This document shows, in pieces, positions 14,942-24,494 of a DNA stretch of 34,816 bases; within the stretch, counting starts at the first letter, position 1, and each line of letters starts with the position of its first letter. The notes below the pieces were generated by a model that worked only from the letters and a program-made list of their open reading frames with translations, did no database searches and was not told where the DNA came from. Location: positions 1-34,816 of the forward strand of contig CAAGBL010000012.1 of assembly GCA_900768045.1 (NCBI GenBank). The letters run 5' to 3'. The DNA comes from an uncultured Alistipes sp. GTDB taxonomy: Bacteria; Bacteroidota; Bacteroidia; Bacteroidales; Rikenellaceae. Position numbers and translations under genes: made by a program.

Positions 14942-17020
14942 TTACTTCACGACAATCTCGTCGACAAACAAGAAGCCCGTGTACTTACTGCGGTGCGCCT
15001 TGTAGCGGATATAGCGGGCACGGGTTTCGCCCTCCCAGCCGAAGGTCTTGAACGATGGTAGCTCGTCGAGGATAACCTCCCACTCGATGTCGGCAAGCTT
15101 CTTAAATTTCTTACCATCTTTCGACACTGCAATCTCGACTAAGCATGGCATAAAGACACCAGGGCCGCATATCTGCATAAAGTCGGCAGCGATAGAGCGC
15201 ACGGTCATAACCTCCTCAAGATCAATAACAACATCGACACCACCACGTCCCAAGAAGCCCTGCCAGCGTTTATCCGAATAGGTCCATGTGCCTCGCTTGC
15301 CGTCCGTAAGCGTAGCATCGCCCTGAGCAGCATATTGTGGGGCATAGTAGCGTGATGGGGCGAGGTACTCCACAGGCTTACCAAGCGCCAAGTGCTCGAC
15401 ATCGGTGAGCGACTCGGGGCGATTGCCAATCTCGTTCTTAAGGTCGAAAGGCGAGTATCCCTCCTCAATCATGCGGTCGACAATAGCCACGGCACGACGA
15501 CGAAAGTCGGCATAGTCCTTATTCTCGGGCATCGACCAGCCAATCTCAGCAATGGCAATGGCACGTGGCCAAAGCATATGCTCGTAGTGGTCATCCTCAA
15601 CGATAAACTCTGCCCAAAGGTTAGCCTGAACACCCGATATATACTTGCCCACCTCCTCGTCAAGAGTCTCAGGGATAGGCTCATAGCTATACACCTTCTC
15701 CAATGGCAGATATCCACCGATAGACTCTGGCTGCGAGTATGGCGCATCCTGCGGAGCGTCGATATAGCAGTAGGCATGGGGCGACATAATCACGTTGTGC
15801 CCTGCAGCAGCAGCCATGCGACCGCCCTCCTCGCCACGCCATGACATGACGGTAGCGTTGGGAGCAAGGCCTCCCTCCAAAATCTCGTCCCAGCCGATAA
15901 TTTGACGTCCCTTAGAGTTAAGATACTGCTCCATGCGGCGTATCATATAGCTCTGCAACTCCTCGACAGACTCCAAGCCCTCCTCACGCATGCGGCGCTG
16001 GCAATCCTCACAAAGCTTCCAGTTCTCCTTCGACGCCTCGTCGCCGCCTATATGTATATACTCCGATGGAAATATCTCGATAACCTCGTCCAATATCGCC
16101 TGCATCATCTCGAAGGTAGCCTCCTTGCCAATGCACAATTCGCCCTGATTCTCAGGGTTATGCGTACACTTTAGCTCGGGATAGGCTGCCAGCACCTCGT
16201 CGCTGTGGCCTGGCATCTCAATCTCAGGGATAATGGTAATATAGCGGTCGGCAGCATACTCAACCAACTCTTTGGCCTCGGCCTTTGTGAGGTAGCCACC
16301 CGAAGCACCCTCCGTGCCCTCGTCAAGGAATGTGCGGTCGCCATACCACCACCCCTTCCAGTCGTGAGGTGTGCGCCATGCAGCATAGCTCGTAAGGCGT
16401 GGATAGCTGTCGATTTGCAAGCGCCAACCAGCAGCGTCGGTAAGGTGTAGATGTAGGCGGTTAAGCTTCACACGTGCCATCATATCTATCTGACGCTTAA
16501 GGAAATCGACAGTTCGGAAGTGGCGTGAAATATCTACGAGAACACCTCGATACTCGAAGCGTGGATAGTCGGCAATAATGCCTGTCTGCCAGTCGCCACT
16601 CTCGACCATCTGACGCATGGTCTGTAAGGCATAGAAAGCACCCGCAGGGGCGTTAGCCGTGATGATGACACCATTATAGTCTGTAGATATAGCATAGCCC
16701 TCGTCGTTAGGCAACATCTCGGGACGAATAAGAATATGAAGATAGCCCTTTTCGCAATAGTTAACAGCATGCTCAACACACTTAACATTCAAACCCGCAG
16801 CCATTGCCGCAGAGGTAAGACGCTCAATATCAACAGCATCAACACCCTCAAAACTCAGCTTAAAGGGTTGAGTATAGTCGAACGGTTCGGCTGGGGCACA
16901 GACTTCGCCGTTACACACACCACCACGCACGATAAGAGGGGCAGGAGTAATACTCTGTGCCGAGAGCTGAGCACAAACCAAAGAGGTCAAAAAAGCCAAA
17001 AATAGTCGTATATTTCTCAT
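14942..17020 (-). CDS. GH20 beta-N-acetylhexosaminidase, exported
   Basis: Removes terminal GlcNAc/GalNAc from glycans by substrate-assisted catalysis. The 692-residue protein has a signal peptide (MRNIRLFLAFLTSLVCAQLSAQ). A GH20b-type alpha/beta N-domain spans about 23-150, the (beta/alpha)8 catalytic domain about 153-500, and a discoidin-like beta domain about 545-692. Catalytic Asp-Glu is in HIGGDEA (D327, E328). Other family marks are YRGVLVDISRHF, LNRLHLHLTDAAGWRL and IPEIEMPGHS. The C-terminal domain may bind sugar (CBM32-like). It heads a two-gene transcript with the BspA-like protein, fitting a role in mucin or host-glycan use at the cell surface or periplasm. An exact -7 box and a well-spaced TTTG lie 19-51 bp upstream. 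Confidence 0.95.
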   Translation of the reverse strand: MRNIRLFLAFLTSLVCAQLSAQSITPAPLIVRGGVCNGEVCAPAEPFDYTQPFKLSFEGVDAVDIERLTSAAMAAGLNVKCVEHAVNYCEKGYLHILIRPEMLPNDEGYAISTDYNGVIITANAPAGAFYALQTMRQMVESGDWQTGIIADYPRFEYRGVLVDISRHFRTVDFLKRQIDMMARVKLNRLHLHLTDAAGWRLQIDSYPRLTSYAAWRTPHDWKGWWYGDRTFLDEGTEGASGGYLTKAEAKELVEYAADRYITIIPEIEMPGHSDEVLAAYPELKCTHNPENQGELCIGKEATFEMMQAILDEVIEIFPSEYIHIGGDEASKENWKLCEDCQRRMREEGLESVEELQSYMIRRMEQYLNSKGRQIIGWDEILEGGLAPNATVMSWRGEEGGRMAAAAGHNVIMSPHAYCYIDAPQDAPYSQPESIGGYLPLEKVYSYEPIPETLDEEVGKYISGVQANLWAEFIVEDDHYEHMLWPRAIAIAEIGWSMPENKDYADFRRRAVAIVDRMIEEGYSPFDLKNEIGNRPESLTDVEHLALGKPVEYLAPSRYYAPQYAAQGDATLTDGKRGTWTYSDKRWQGFLGRGGVDVVIDLEEVMTVRSIAADFMQICGPGVFMPCLVEIAVSKDGKKFKKLADIEWEVILDELPSFKTFGWEGETRARYIRYKAHRSKYTGFLFVDEIVVK

Positions 17021-17038
17021 CGTAAAAGTTTATTTTCA

Positions 17039-17071
17039 CAAAGATAATGAAATTAAGCGAAAAGCAACAAA
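17039..17071 (-). promoter_or_regulatory. Promoter of the hexosaminidase gene
   Basis: On the minus strand TTTG (17068-17071), 21 bp, then TATCTTTG (17039-17046) match the Bacteroidetes -33/-7 consensus. The ATG is 18 bp downstream. Confidence 0.7.
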
Positions 17072-17138
17072 CAAGAGGAAAAAAGTGGTGGTAACAGAGG
17101 ACATATTGCAAGGATTTTTTAAATTTTATAAAATAAAA

Positions 17139-17169
17139 TTGCGGGAGTCACTTTTGTTTTGTAACTTTG
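17139..17169 (+). promoter_or_regulatory. Promoter of lysS
   Basis: TTG (17139-17141), 20 bp, then TAACTTTG (17162-17169) match the -33/-7 consensus, 37 bp before the lysS ATG. Confidence 0.7.
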
Positions 17170-17206
17170 CACGTTGTATCGCAAATAACTAAAAACAATA
17201 TAGATT

Positions 17207-18934
17207 ATGATTGAACTAAGTGAACAGGAAGTATTGCGCCGTCAGTCGCTAAATGCGTTGCGTGAGTTGGGCATCGAGCCTTATCCCGCAGCACGTTTCG
17301 AGGTAAACGCAACAGCAAAGGAGATTGCAGAGAACTACGACGCCGAGAAGGGCAACTACCAGGAGGTAGCCATCGCAGGTCGTATCATGAGCCGCCGCAT
17401 CATGGGCTCAGCATCATTCTTCGAGCTTCAGGACTCGACAGGCCGCATTCAGGTATATATCCGTCGTGACGACATCTGCCCAGAGGGCGACCCAACACTC
17501 TACAACACCGTATTCAAGAAGCTCCTCGACATTGGTGACTTCATCGGCGTAGAGGGCTTTGCATTTCTCACAAACACTGGCGAGTTGTCGGTACACTGCC
17601 GTAAGTTTACCGTTATCTCGAAGTCGGTACGTCCACTACCTGTTGTTAAGCAGAAGGACGGTCAGATGTTCGATGCACTCACTGACCCTGAGGTACGCTA
17701 CCGCCAGCGCTACCTCGACTTGGTAGTTAACCCACATGTGAAGGATACATTCGTGAAGCGTGCTAAGATCATGCAGACAATGCGTGATTTCTTCAACGAG
17801 CGTGGCTACCTCGAGGTGGAGACTCCTATTTTGCAGCCTATTCCTGGTGGTGCTGCGGCACGTCCATTCATCACACACCACAACGCTCTCGATATCGACT
17901 TCTACATGCGAATAGCTACCGAGTTATACCTCAAGCGTCTTATCGTAGGTGGCTTCGACGGTGTTTACGAGTTCGGCAAGAACTTCCGTAACGAGGGTAT
18001 GGACCGCACACACAACCCAGAGTTTACTTGTATGGAGATCTACGTAGCATACAAGGACTATATCTGGATGCAGGAGTTCACAGAGCAGATGTTGGAGCGT
18101 GTGGCAATGGCAGTAAATGGCACTACCGACGTGGTGCTCGACGGTCGCACAATATCGTTCAAGGCACCATTTAAGCGTGTGACAATGACCGATGCCATTC
18201 GTGAGAAGACTGGCTACGACATCACTGGCCAAAGCGAGGAGCAGCTGCGTGAGGCATGTAAGCGCCTAAATGTTGAGATCGACGACACAATGGGTAAGGG
18301 CAAGCTTATTGACGCTATCTTCGGTCAGTACTGCGAGGAGGATCTCGTACAGCCAACATTCGTTACGGACTACCCTATCGAGATGTCGCCACTATGCAAG
18401 CGTCACCGTGACAACAGCGACCTTACAGAGCGCTTCGAGCTCTTCGTAAATGGTAAGGAGCTCTGCAACGCATACTCTGAGCTTAACGACCCTATCGACC
18501 AGCTCGAGCGTTTCCAGGAGCAGATGCGCCTATCGGAGAAGGGCGACGACGAGGCGATGACTATCGACATGGACTTCGTACGTGCCTTGGAGTATGGTAT
18601 GCCACAATGCTCAGGTATGGGTATCGGCATCGACCGTCTCACAATGTTTATGACTGGCGAGACATCTATTCAGGATGTATTGTTCTTCCCAACAATGCGC
18701 CCAGAGAAGAAGGTTGTAGCAGATGCTGAGGAGGTATACACCGAGGCCGGCATTCCTCAGGAGTGGGTTGCCGTAGTTCAGAAGATGGGCTACATCACCC
18801 TCGAGGCATTCGAGAACACCGCAAAGTCGGGTGGCATGAAGCTCTTCAACGACCTCTGCGGCTTCAACAAGAAGAACAAGTTGGGCTTGGGCACTGCCGA
18901 GATTAAGGCTTGGATCGAGTCAAAGAAGGAGTAA
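17207..18934 (+). CDS. lysS: Lysyl-tRNA synthetase, class II
   Basis: Charges tRNA-Lys with lysine using ATP in the cytoplasm. The N-terminal OB-fold for anticodon binding (about 55-150) includes the VAIAGRIMSRRIMGSASFFELQD signature region. The class II catalytic core has motif 2 FRNEGMDRTHNPEFT (from about 260) and motif 3 GMGIGIDRLTM (about 470). At 575 residues it is longer than E. coli LysS (505). The extra about 70 residues (DAEEVYTEAGIPQEWV to the end) form a helical tail common in Bacteroidetes forms. Codon use is strongly biased to C- and G-ending codons, as expected for a highly expressed gene. tpiA follows after 53 bp. Confidence 0.97.
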   Translation: MIELSEQEVLRRQSLNALRELGIEPYPAARFEVNATAKEIAENYDAEKGNYQEVAIAGRIMSRRIMGSASFFELQDSTGRIQVYIRRDDICPEGDPTLYNTVFKKLLDIGDFIGVEGFAFLTNTGELSVHCRKFTVISKSVRPLPVVKQKDGQMFDALTDPEVRYRQRYLDLVVNPHVKDTFVKRAKIMQTMRDFFNERGYLEVETPILQPIPGGAAARPFITHHNALDIDFYMRIATELYLKRLIVGGFDGVYEFGKNFRNEGMDRTHNPEFTCMEIYVAYKDYIWMQEFTEQMLERVAMAVNGTTDVVLDGRTISFKAPFKRVTMTDAIREKTGYDITGQSEEQLREACKRLNVEIDDTMGKGKLIDAIFGQYCEEDLVQPTFVTDYPIEMSPLCKRHRDNSDLTERFELFVNGKELCNAYSELNDPIDQLERFQEQMRLSEKGDDEAMTIDMDFVRALEYGMPQCSGMGIGIDRLTMFMTGETSIQDVLFFPTMRPEKKVVADAEEVYTEAGIPQEWVAVVQKMGYITLEAFENTAKSGGMKLFNDLCGFNKKNKLGLGTAEIKAWIESKKE

Positions 18935-18987
18935 CAACAAACGAGGCATCTCGTCAATTTTATAACAATTAAAATAACGACAAAACT

Positions 18988-19740
18988 ATGAGAAAAAATA
19001 TTGTAGCAGGTAACTGGAAGATGAACACCTTGCCTAAGGAGGGTGTTGAGTTGGCAAATGGCGTAGCAGCAGGTCGCAACGAGGTTTGCGACTGCGTAGA
19101 GATTATCGTATGCCCACCATACACACACATCGCTCAGGTTATTGAGGCTGTTGAGGGCAAGAACGTTAAGGTTGGTGCTCAGGACTGCGCAACAGAGGTT
19201 AAGGGCGCTTACACTGGCGAGGTATCGGCAGAGATGATTGCAGCCTTGGGTTGCGAGTATGTTATCTTGGGCCACTCTGAGCGTCGTCAGTATTATGGCG
19301 AGACATCGGAGACTCTTAACCGTAAGATGGCACGTGCCTTCGAGTTCGGTCTTAAGCCTATCTACTGCGTTGGCGAGAACCTCGAGGAGCGTGAGGCAGG
19401 TCGCCACTTCGAGGTATGTAAGCAGCAGATCGAGGAGGTGGTATTCAACCTTACTGAGGAGCAGTTTGCTAACACTGTTATCGCCTACGAGCCAGTATGG
19501 GCTATCGGCACAGGCAAGACAGCTACAGCTGAGCAGGCAGAGGAGATTCACGCATATATCCGTGAGGTACTTCGCTCAAAGTTTGGCACTAAGGCTGACG
19601 AGTGCTCAATCCTCTATGGTGGCTCATGCAAGCCTTCAAATGCTCAGGAGATCTTCTCAAAGCCTAACGTAGACGGTGGCCTTATCGGCGGCGCTGCGCT
19701 CAAGGCTGAGGACTTCCTCGCTATTGGCAAGGCATTCTAA
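18988..19740 (+). CDS. tpiA: Triosephosphate isomerase
   Basis: Interconverts dihydroxyacetone phosphate and glyceraldehyde 3-phosphate in glycolysis. The 250-residue length is standard. Active-site residues are K11 (AGNWKMN), H96 (GHSERR) and E168 (AYEPVWAIGTGK), and the flexible loop 6 follows the catalytic Glu as usual. The phosphate-binding GGS and GGA motifs are in ILYGGSCKP and GLIGGAALK. It lies 53 bp after lysS with no clear promoter, so read-through from lysS is plausible; a short ACGAG-GCAT-CTCGT hairpin in the gap is too weak to call. Confidence 0.98.
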   Translation: MRKNIVAGNWKMNTLPKEGVELANGVAAGRNEVCDCVEIIVCPPYTHIAQVIEAVEGKNVKVGAQDCATEVKGAYTGEVSAEMIAALGCEYVILGHSERRQYYGETSETLNRKMARAFEFGLKPIYCVGENLEEREAGRHFEVCKQQIEEVVFNLTEEQFANTVIAYEPVWAIGTGKTATAEQAEEIHAYIREVLRSKFGTKADECSILYGGSCKPSNAQEIFSKPNVDGGLIGGAALKAEDFLAIGKAF

Positions 19741-19759
19741 ATAACAAAGGGCAAGCACT

Positions 19760-20377
19760 ATGTTGCTTCACGACAAACTACAAGGCTATGACGTGGTGCT
19801 CGCCTCGGCATCACCACGTCGTCGTGAGCTACTCTCGGCAACAGGCATCAAGTATCGCTTGGCAGAGAGATTTGAGTGCGAGGAGAACTATCCCTCGACA
19901 CTCAGTGCCGAGGAGGTAGCGCCATATCTCTCTTTGCTTAAGAGCCATGCCTACCCCCACAGTCTCGCACATAACGAGCTGCTTATAACTGCCGACACTG
20001 TAGTTATCCTCGAAGGAGAGGTGCTGGGAAAACCCAAGGACGAGGCTGAGGCACGCCAAATACTTCGACGCCTTTCGGGTAACGACCACTATGTGGTTAC
20101 GGGTGTCACGTTGCGCATGCAAGGCCGAGAGAGAACATTCTCATCACGTAGCCGAGTGCGCTTTGCGGAGCTTAGCGACGAGCAGATAGAGTACTACATC
20201 GAGAACTACCGCCCTATGGACAAGGCGGGAGCCTACGGCATTCAGGAGTGGATAGGATATGTAGGCATCGAGTCGCTCGAAGGCTCATTTTACAACGTGA
20301 TGGGACTCCCCGTGCAGCGCCTATGCCGTGAGCTTGAGGCATTTATCGAGGCGTGGCCCGAGTGCAATATGCGATAA
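19760..20377 (+). CDS. Maf-family nucleoside triphosphate pyrophosphatase
   Basis: Predicted house-cleaning enzyme that hydrolyses dTTP/UTP or modified nucleotides to monophosphates. At 205 residues it fits the Maf/YhdE family. The signature loop is ASASPRRRELL (15-25), the conserved acidic residue is in ITADTVV (D79), and the KP motif is in VLGKPKDEAEARQILRRLSG. DKAGAYGIQEW near residue 155 matches the YhdE subgroup more than the YceF (m7GTP) subgroup, pointing to dTTP/UTP as substrate. It lies 19 bp after tpiA and 21 bp before the peptidase gene in an apparent operon. Confidence 0.93.
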   Translation: MLLHDKLQGYDVVLASASPRRRELLSATGIKYRLAERFECEENYPSTLSAEEVAPYLSLLKSHAYPHSLAHNELLITADTVVILEGEVLGKPKDEAEARQILRRLSGNDHYVVTGVTLRMQGRERTFSSRSRVRFAELSDEQIEYYIENYRPMDKAGAYGIQEWIGYVGIESLEGSFYNVMGLPVQRLCRELEAFIEAWPECNMR

Positions 20378-20398
20378 AACAACTAAAACGAACAAATA

Positions 20399-22399
20399 AT
20401 GAAAAGATTTTGTATTCTTGTTGCGCTACTACTTGCAACAACCTTTTCGGCATTTGCCGACAAGGGTATGTGGCTACCTTCGCTCATTGCAAGCCGCATT
20501 GATGACATGAAGGCTAAGGGCTTCAAGCTCGAGGCTGAGGATATTTACTCTATCAACCAAGCATCACTCAAGGATGCTGTTGTATTGTTTGACGGCGGTT
20601 GCACGGGCGAGATAGTATCTGAGAAGGGACTCCTTATTACCAACCACCACTGCGGCTACGATGCTATTCAGGCTCTATCGTCTGTTGAGCACGACTACCT
20701 AACAAATGGCTTCTGGGCTATGTCGCACAATGAGGAGTTGCCATGTCCAGGCCTCAAGGTACATATCTTGGTGCGCATGGAGGATGTTACAGACCGCATT
20801 GCTAAGGGCGAGAAGATTGAGAAGATTGTTGCTAAGGCTCAGAAGGAGGGCAAGGGCTATGTTGCAGAGGTTGAGCAGCTCTACTACGGCAATCAGGCAT
20901 ACTTGTTCGTATATCGTGAGTTCTCGGACGTGCGCCTTGTTGCAGCGCCTCCTACCACTATCGGTAAGTTTGGTGCCGACAACGATAACTGGATTTGGCC
21001 ACGCCACACTGGCGACTTCTCTATCTTCCGTATCTACGTGAACGAGAAGAATGAGCCAGCAGAGTACAACGCCAACAACAAGCCTTACACCCCTGCACGC
21101 CACTTCAAGGTATCTACCGAGGGCGTTAAGGAGGGCGACTTCACAATGATTTATGGCTTCCCTGGCAACACTCAGGAGTATATCACCTCTGACGCTGTTA
21201 AGTATATTGCTGAGAAGGCAGATCCAACAAAGATTGAGCTCCGCACACAGCGCCTCGACATCATTGGCGCAGCGCAGAAGCTATCAGCAGAGACACGCAT
21301 CAAGTATGCAGCTAAGCAGGCAAACATCGCCAATGCATGGAAGAAGTGGCAGGGCGAGGTTAAGGGTATCAACCGCCTTGGCACATACTCTAAGAAGCTC
21401 GACTACGAGGCACGCTTCCGTCAGGAGAATCCTGAGAAGGCATACCTCTTGGACTCTCTCGAGGCATCATACTCTAAGAACATGGAGGGATACTTCAACT
21501 ACGAGCTCTTCAACGAGACACTTCGTGGCATCGAGCTTCAGCAGGTGGTGCTCCTTGCATCTGACGCAGCAGCTATCGAGCGCTTCTACAAGGATTTCGA
21601 CGTAGAGGTTGATAGAGCATTGGCTGTAGCTATGCTCAAGGCATACGAGGAGCTTGCAACAGCCGACGCTGTGTCGCTTCGTGCATTGTTTGCAAAGCAT
21701 GGCGGCGCCGAGAACTACGCTAACTGGCTCTACGACAACACTACATTAGGAACTTTGGAGGGCTTCAAGGCAACGAACATCGCTGAGGATCCAATGACAG
21801 AGTTTGCACACGCTGTCATCGAAATTCAGATGTATGTTAAGCAGTATGCCTTCCGCAACCTCAGCAACATTCCTGATATCCAGCGTTGGTATCAGCCTTA
21901 TGTTAAGGCACTTATGGAGTGGGACAAGGAGCGTGCTTTCTTCCCAGATGCAAACCTCACGTTGCGTGTGGCATACGGTAAGGTTGCTGGCTATGAGTAT
22001 GAGGATGCTGTATGGCACAACCCACAGACTACTCTTGAGGGTATCATCGCTAAGGATAACCCTGAGATTTATGACTACAACGTGCCTCAGGCATTGCGTG
22101 ATGCATACGCCAAGAAGGACTACGGCCGTTGGGGCATCGAGCTAAATGGCAAGTACACCGTGCCTGTATGCTTCATCGCCACAAACCATACTACTGGCGG
22201 CAACTCAGGCTCTCCGGTGATCAACGCTAATGGCGAGCTTATCGGCGTTAACTTCGACCGCACATGGCTATCAACAATGTCGGATATCGAGTTCGACGAA
22301 ACACTCTGCCGCAACATCATCTGCGACATCCGCTACGTATTGTTCGTTGTGGATAAGGTGGGTGGCGCTGGCTGGCTTATCAACGAGATGGGCTTGTAG
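20399..22399 (+). CDS. S46 dipeptidyl peptidase, DPP11-like
   Basis: Periplasmic serine exopeptidase releasing dipeptides from the N-termini of oligopeptides. The 666-residue protein has a signal peptide (MKRFCILVALLLATTFSAFA). The S46 catalytic His is H84 in TNHHCGYDAI, the Asp lies in WPRHTGDFSIFRIYV, and the Ser is S603 in GGNSGSPV. The residue 18 positions after the serine is R621 (GVNFDRTW). In Porphyromonas DPP11 the equivalent Arg673 gives preference for Asp/Glu at P1, while DPP7 has Gly. I therefore infer acidic P1 specificity. It is the last gene of the lysS-tpiA-maf run and is followed by a strong terminator. Confidence 0.93.
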   Translation: MKRFCILVALLLATTFSAFADKGMWLPSLIASRIDDMKAKGFKLEAEDIYSINQASLKDAVVLFDGGCTGEIVSEKGLLITNHHCGYDAIQALSSVEHDYLTNGFWAMSHNEELPCPGLKVHILVRMEDVTDRIAKGEKIEKIVAKAQKEGKGYVAEVEQLYYGNQAYLFVYREFSDVRLVAAPPTTIGKFGADNDNWIWPRHTGDFSIFRIYVNEKNEPAEYNANNKPYTPARHFKVSTEGVKEGDFTMIYGFPGNTQEYITSDAVKYIAEKADPTKIELRTQRLDIIGAAQKLSAETRIKYAAKQANIANAWKKWQGEVKGINRLGTYSKKLDYEARFRQENPEKAYLLDSLEASYSKNMEGYFNYELFNETLRGIELQQVVLLASDAAAIERFYKDFDVEVDRALAVAMLKAYEELATADAVSLRALFAKHGGAENYANWLYDNTTLGTLEGFKATNIAEDPMTEFAHAVIEIQMYVKQYAFRNLSNIPDIQRWYQPYVKALMEWDKERAFFPDANLTLRVAYGKVAGYEYEDAVWHNPQTTLEGIIAKDNPEIYDYNVPQALRDAYAKKDYGRWGIELNGKYTVPVCFIATNHTTGGNSGSPVINANGELIGVNFDRTWLSTMSDIEFDETLCRNIICDIRYVLFVVDKVGGAGWLINEMGL

Positions 22400-22423
22400 T
22401 TTGGTTAATCTACACTTAGATAA

Positions 22424-22467
22424 AATACCACCGCTGGAAATTTTCGCCATCGGTGGTATTCTTTTTT
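22424..22467 (+). terminator. Terminator after the S46 peptidase gene
   Basis: Perfect 10-bp stem AATACCACCG (22424-22433) / CGGTGGTATT (22451-22460) followed by CTTTTTT. It ends the lysS-to-peptidase transcript. Confidence 0.9.
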
Positions 22468-22486
22468 ATGTATCGGTATTTTTTCT

Positions 22487-22494
22487 TATATTTG
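22487..22494 (+). promoter_or_regulatory. -7 box for the DUF1573-type gene
   Basis: TATATTTG matches TAnnTTTG. It ends only 7 bp before the ATG at 22502, so any 5' leader would be just a few bases long. Confidence 0.6.
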
Positions 22495-22501
22495 TCATGT
22501 T

Positions 22502-23596
22502 ATGCGATGCATTCTATATACTATATTAATATTATTTATTACACTAACCTCGGTTAGTGCCGAGGAGTGTGTCCTAAGGTTTGAGCCCGAGCGAGTAGAT
22601 TTTGGACATATCAACGAGAGCGACGGCATTGCAACACGCACATTTACAATTACAAACACCTCAACCGAGGAGATTACCATCAGCGAGATAGTATCTACCT
22701 GCGACTGCACTATTGCCGACTATAAAAATATTGTTATAGCCCCTAAGCAGTCGTTTGAGGTAAAGGTTAAGTACAACCCACTCAACCGCCCTGGGCGTTT
22801 CGACCGCCCACTATTTATCTTTGTCGAGGGCTATGACACCCCCTTCGAGATAGAGGTAATGGGACGAGTTACGCCTCGTGAGCGCACCGTGGAGGAGATG
22901 TACCCTTACGACATGGGGCACGGGCTACGCCTCGACAACACCTTCGCAGGATTTACATATATCGAGCATGGCAAACACTACGAGGAGCGCATAGCCCTCT
23001 ACAACTGCTCCGAGCGCACGATGCGCCTACGCCTAAAGCAGGTTGAGAGATCTGGAGCTATAAGAGCAGAGTATCCAAGGCGTATCGCACCACACACCTC
23101 TGCCGATATAATGTTTAGCTACGAGCTACCCTTGTCGAGTAAGCGCTATGGCTCTCTCGACGATAAGTTTAAGGTTAAGACGAACGGCAAAACATGCAAG
23201 TACACTCTCTCGGCACACGGCATTGCTGTAGATAATTTCGATTTTTACGACGATATTTTGTCGCCAAGAGCCGAATATTCGAAAAAAATCATTAAATTTG
23301 GGGATATAATTGCCGAGTCACTACCCTTGAGCGCTACACTAACAATAACAAATAGTGGAGAAACGCCCCTAATCATTCGTGATGTTAGGTGCAGCAGCGT
23401 CGAGGTTGAGTGCACACTAAAAGAGGGGGCGAGCATTGCGCCAGGCGATGTGGTTGCCGCCGAGGTAGTGCTAACACCTAAGAGAGATAGACCCAAGGGG
23501 GCATTCTCAGCGCAGGTGGCAATAGTGACCAACGATGCGATAACTCCTTATCAGGTGATACGTGTCACGGCAAGATATGACGAAAAGAGAAAATAG
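22502..23596 (+). CDS. Exported DUF1573/ASH-type Ig-fold protein
   Basis: A 364-residue secreted protein of unknown function. The signal peptide is MRCILYTILILFITLTSVSA. An N-terminal DUF1573-like unit (about 25-125) carries FEPERVDFGHINESDGIATRTFTITNTS and CDCTIAD. A middle beta-rich region (about 150-245) follows, then a second unit (about 265-360) with IIKFGDIIAESLPLSATLTITNSGETPLIIRDV and TNDAITPY. These resemble the HYDIN/ASH immunoglobulin fold often found in Bacteroidetes envelope proteins. The start is fixed by the signal peptide, since no other in-frame ATG lies upstream of it. It is 34 bp upstream of nfnA; whether they share a transcript is unclear. No catalytic motif. Confidence 0.85.
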   Translation: MRCILYTILILFITLTSVSAEECVLRFEPERVDFGHINESDGIATRTFTITNTSTEEITISEIVSTCDCTIADYKNIVIAPKQSFEVKVKYNPLNRPGRFDRPLFIFVEGYDTPFEIEVMGRVTPRERTVEEMYPYDMGHGLRLDNTFAGFTYIEHGKHYEERIALYNCSERTMRLRLKQVERSGAIRAEYPRRIAPHTSADIMFSYELPLSSKRYGSLDDKFKVKTNGKTCKYTLSAHGIAVDNFDFYDDILSPRAEYSKKIIKFGDIIAESLPLSATLTITNSGETPLIIRDVRCSSVEVECTLKEGASIAPGDVVAAEVVLTPKRDRPKGAFSAQVAIVTNDAITPYQVIRVTARYDEKRK

Positions 23597-23630
23597 GACA
23601 AAACATAAATATTAACTTAAAACTTACACC

Positions 23631-24494
23631 ATGTTTAAGATTGTTGAAAAACGCCAGCTTTCGGCAAACATCTTCGAGATGAAGATCGCAGCTGAGCGTG
23701 TAGCACGTGCAGCCCTTCCTGGTCAGTTTGTTATTGTGCGTGCTGACGAGGGTGGCGAGCGAATACCACTCACCATTGCCGACTACGATGTTGAGCGAGG
23801 CACAGTAACCATTGTTACTCAGACTATTGGTCACTCTACAAAGAAGATATGCTCATTGGAAGTTGGCGACTCGTTGGTTGACTTTGCAGGCCCTCTTGGC
23901 CGTCCATCAGAGTTCGTACACATGCCTTTGGAGGAGCTTAAGAATCGCAAGTACCTCTTCGTAGCTGGTGGCGTAGGTACTGCCCCAGTATATCCACAGG
24001 TTAAGTGGTTGCACGAGCACGGCGTTACTGCTGACGTGATTATCGGAGCAAAGAGCAAGGATTTGCTTATCTACATCGACGAGATGAGCAAGGTGGGCAA
24101 CGTACACGTTGCAACAGACGATGGCTCTGAGGGTTATCACGGTATGGTAACAGGCCTCATGAAGGAGCTCGTAGAGGTTGAAGGTCGCAAGTACGACGAG
24201 TGCGTATGTATCGGCCCTATGATCATGATGAAATTTGTATGCCTCACTACTAAGGCTTGGAATCTTCAGACTACCGTATCGCTCAACGCCCTTATGGTTG
24301 ACGGTACTGGCATGTGTGGTGCTTGCCGAGTATCGGTAGGTGGCAAGACACTCTTTACATGTGTTGACGGACCAGAGTTCGACGGTCATCAGGTAGACTT
24401 CGACGAGGCAATACGTCGTCAGGGCATGTACAAGAATCAGGAGAGAAACGCAGAGGAGAATCACGAACATAAATGTAACTGCTATGGCAAATAA
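23631..24494 (+). CDS. nfnA: NfnA-like ferredoxin-NADP oxidoreductase subunit alpha
   Basis: FAD/NAD-binding subunit with a [2Fe-2S] cluster, predicted partner of NfnB in NADH-dependent reduced ferredoxin:NADP+ oxidoreductase (electron bifurcating). The 287-residue protein has an FAD-binding beta-barrel (ERIPLTIADYD near 43-53) and an NAD-binding domain (FVAGGVGTAPVYPQVKWL). Its C-terminal iron-sulfur segment has C229, C232 (GMCGACRVSV) and C244, with a further Cys upstream. The fold is shared with dihydroorotate dehydrogenase electron-transfer subunit PyrK, but the nfnB partner overlaps by 11 bp, which favours Nfn. The coupled overlap supports a 1:1 complex in the cytoplasm. Confidence 0.92.
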   Translation: MFKIVEKRQLSANIFEMKIAAERVARAALPGQFVIVRADEGGERIPLTIADYDVERGTVTIVTQTIGHSTKKICSLEVGDSLVDFAGPLGRPSEFVHMPLEELKNRKYLFVAGGVGTAPVYPQVKWLHEHGVTADVIIGAKSKDLLIYIDEMSKVGNVHVATDDGSEGYHGMVTGLMKELVEVEGRKYDECVCIGPMIMMKFVCLTTKAWNLQTTVSLNALMVDGTGMCGACRVSVGGKTLFTCVDGPEFDGHQVDFDEAIRRQGMYKNQERNAEENHEHKCNCYGK

